Shown here piece by piece: positions 5,932-6,266 of a DNA stretch of 6,266 nt. The stretch is from NCBI GenBank assembly GCA_029939085.1, contig JAOZTQ010000007.1, forward strand, positions 1-6,266. Direction: 5' to 3'. Made by a program: the position numbers and the translations under genes. The notes under the pieces were generated by a model. The model saw only the letters and a program-made list of their open reading frames with translations. It made no database searches and was not told the origin of the DNA. Within the stretch, counting starts at the first letter, position 1. The number at the start of each line of letters is the position of its first letter. The stretch comes from Candidatus Nanopelagicales bacterium (GTDB lineage: Bacteria > Actinomycetota > Actinomycetes > S36-B12 > GCA-2699445).

Positions 5932-6266
5932 AGGTCATACAGGTCGATGCGACCTGAGTCGACATCGAAAATACAACCGGCAACCGCTAAGTCTTCCGGC
6001 AAAAACGGCTGAGTTCTGATGCGAGTCACATCTCGTGCCAAAGCCTGACGCTGATCAGCAATGGTTGAAATGGCGAGGCTTCGGATATCTTGATTCGATT
6101 CTTTGGCAATGATCTCGTGAATTTCAGACTCGGTCGCACTGGCCATTTTGCAACGGGTGTGGGGCATAACAAGGACCCGATTGACATTGAGTAAGTGACT
6201 CGCAAGTACGAGGGTCTGCAAGATCTCATCGGTGACTTGAGCACCAGCATTACGCATGATCTTGGC
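5928..6266 (-). CDS. Beta-class carbonic anhydrase (5' end beyond window)
   Basis: C-terminal 112 residues of a beta-carbonic anhydrase, the zinc enzyme interconverting CO2 and bicarbonate. The fragment starts AKIMRNAGAQVTD, the conserved RNAGG-like strand after the first zinc motif, and includes PHTRCKM (fragment residues 35-41) with zinc ligands H36 and C39. The first motif, CxDxR, carrying the other Cys ligand and the Asp-Arg dyad, must lie upstream, outside the window. The ending QPFLPEDLAVAGCIFDVDSGRIDLYDL is typical for small actinobacterial members. The frame is open through the right edge, so the internal ATG at 6255-6257 is not the true start. The stop TGA at 5928-5930 overlaps the GTG of the GNAT gene by 4 bases, indicating an operon. 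The Asp usually found in HTDCGM is Arg here, and Gly is Lys. This is a position I believe varies in the family, so activity cannot be ruled in or out. Confidence 0.9.
   Translation of the reverse strand, partial: AKIMRNAGAQVTDEILQTLVLASHLLNVNRVLVMPHTRCKMASATESEIHEIIAKESNQDIRSLAISTIADQRQALARDVTRIRTQPFLPEDLAVAGCIFDVDSGRIDLYDL

Overview
The window looks like a stretch of ordinary chromosome from an actinobacterium (high confidence for the phylum; lineage unknown). Three things support this. The topoisomerase IV ParE is of the actinobacterial type, with a Toprim core beginning EGDSALGTAK. Next to it, in divergent orientation, is a tiny two-Cys-pair protein of the DUF7455 type, a family known almost only from Actinobacteria. 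The ABC ATPase and the GNAT acetyltransferase also have actinobacterial signatures. By eye the base composition is only moderately GC-rich (roughly mid-50s percent), low for a classical actinomycete and closer to an environmental, uncultured-type lineage. I see no mobile element, CRISPR array, tRNA or rRNA.

Layout. Positions 1-923 (minus) hold most of an ABC-2-type transporter ATPase whose 3' end leaves the window. It follows, after 37 bases, a complete amidase-signature hydrolase (961-2460, minus). A 148-base gap (2461-2608) separates the amidase from the DUF7455-type gene (2609-2815, minus). That gap carries a dense nest of overlapping inverted repeats running into the amidase ribosome binding site. 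From 2816 to 3074 there is a divergent intergenic region with several 6-bp-arm inverted repeats and an imperfect direct repeat 52 bp apart. The complete parE follows (3075-5189, plus). Only 31 bases separate its stop from the stop of a convergent GNAT acetyltransferase (5221-5931, minus). That gene overlaps by 4 bases (GTGA) the end of a beta-carbonic anhydrase gene (5928-6266, minus), whose 5' part lies outside the window.

Function. The only essential housekeeping gene is parE, which needs a ParC partner not seen here. The beta-carbonic anhydrase and GNAT genes form a translationally coupled pair. The amidase and ABC ATPase may be co-transcribed, and the ABC permease would be expected beyond the left edge. 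No novel multi-gene system is evident. The most interesting signals are non-coding: mutually exclusive pairings upstream of the amidase start, and the repeated elements in the DUF7455/parE divergent promoter region. Both are hypotheses from reading alone.
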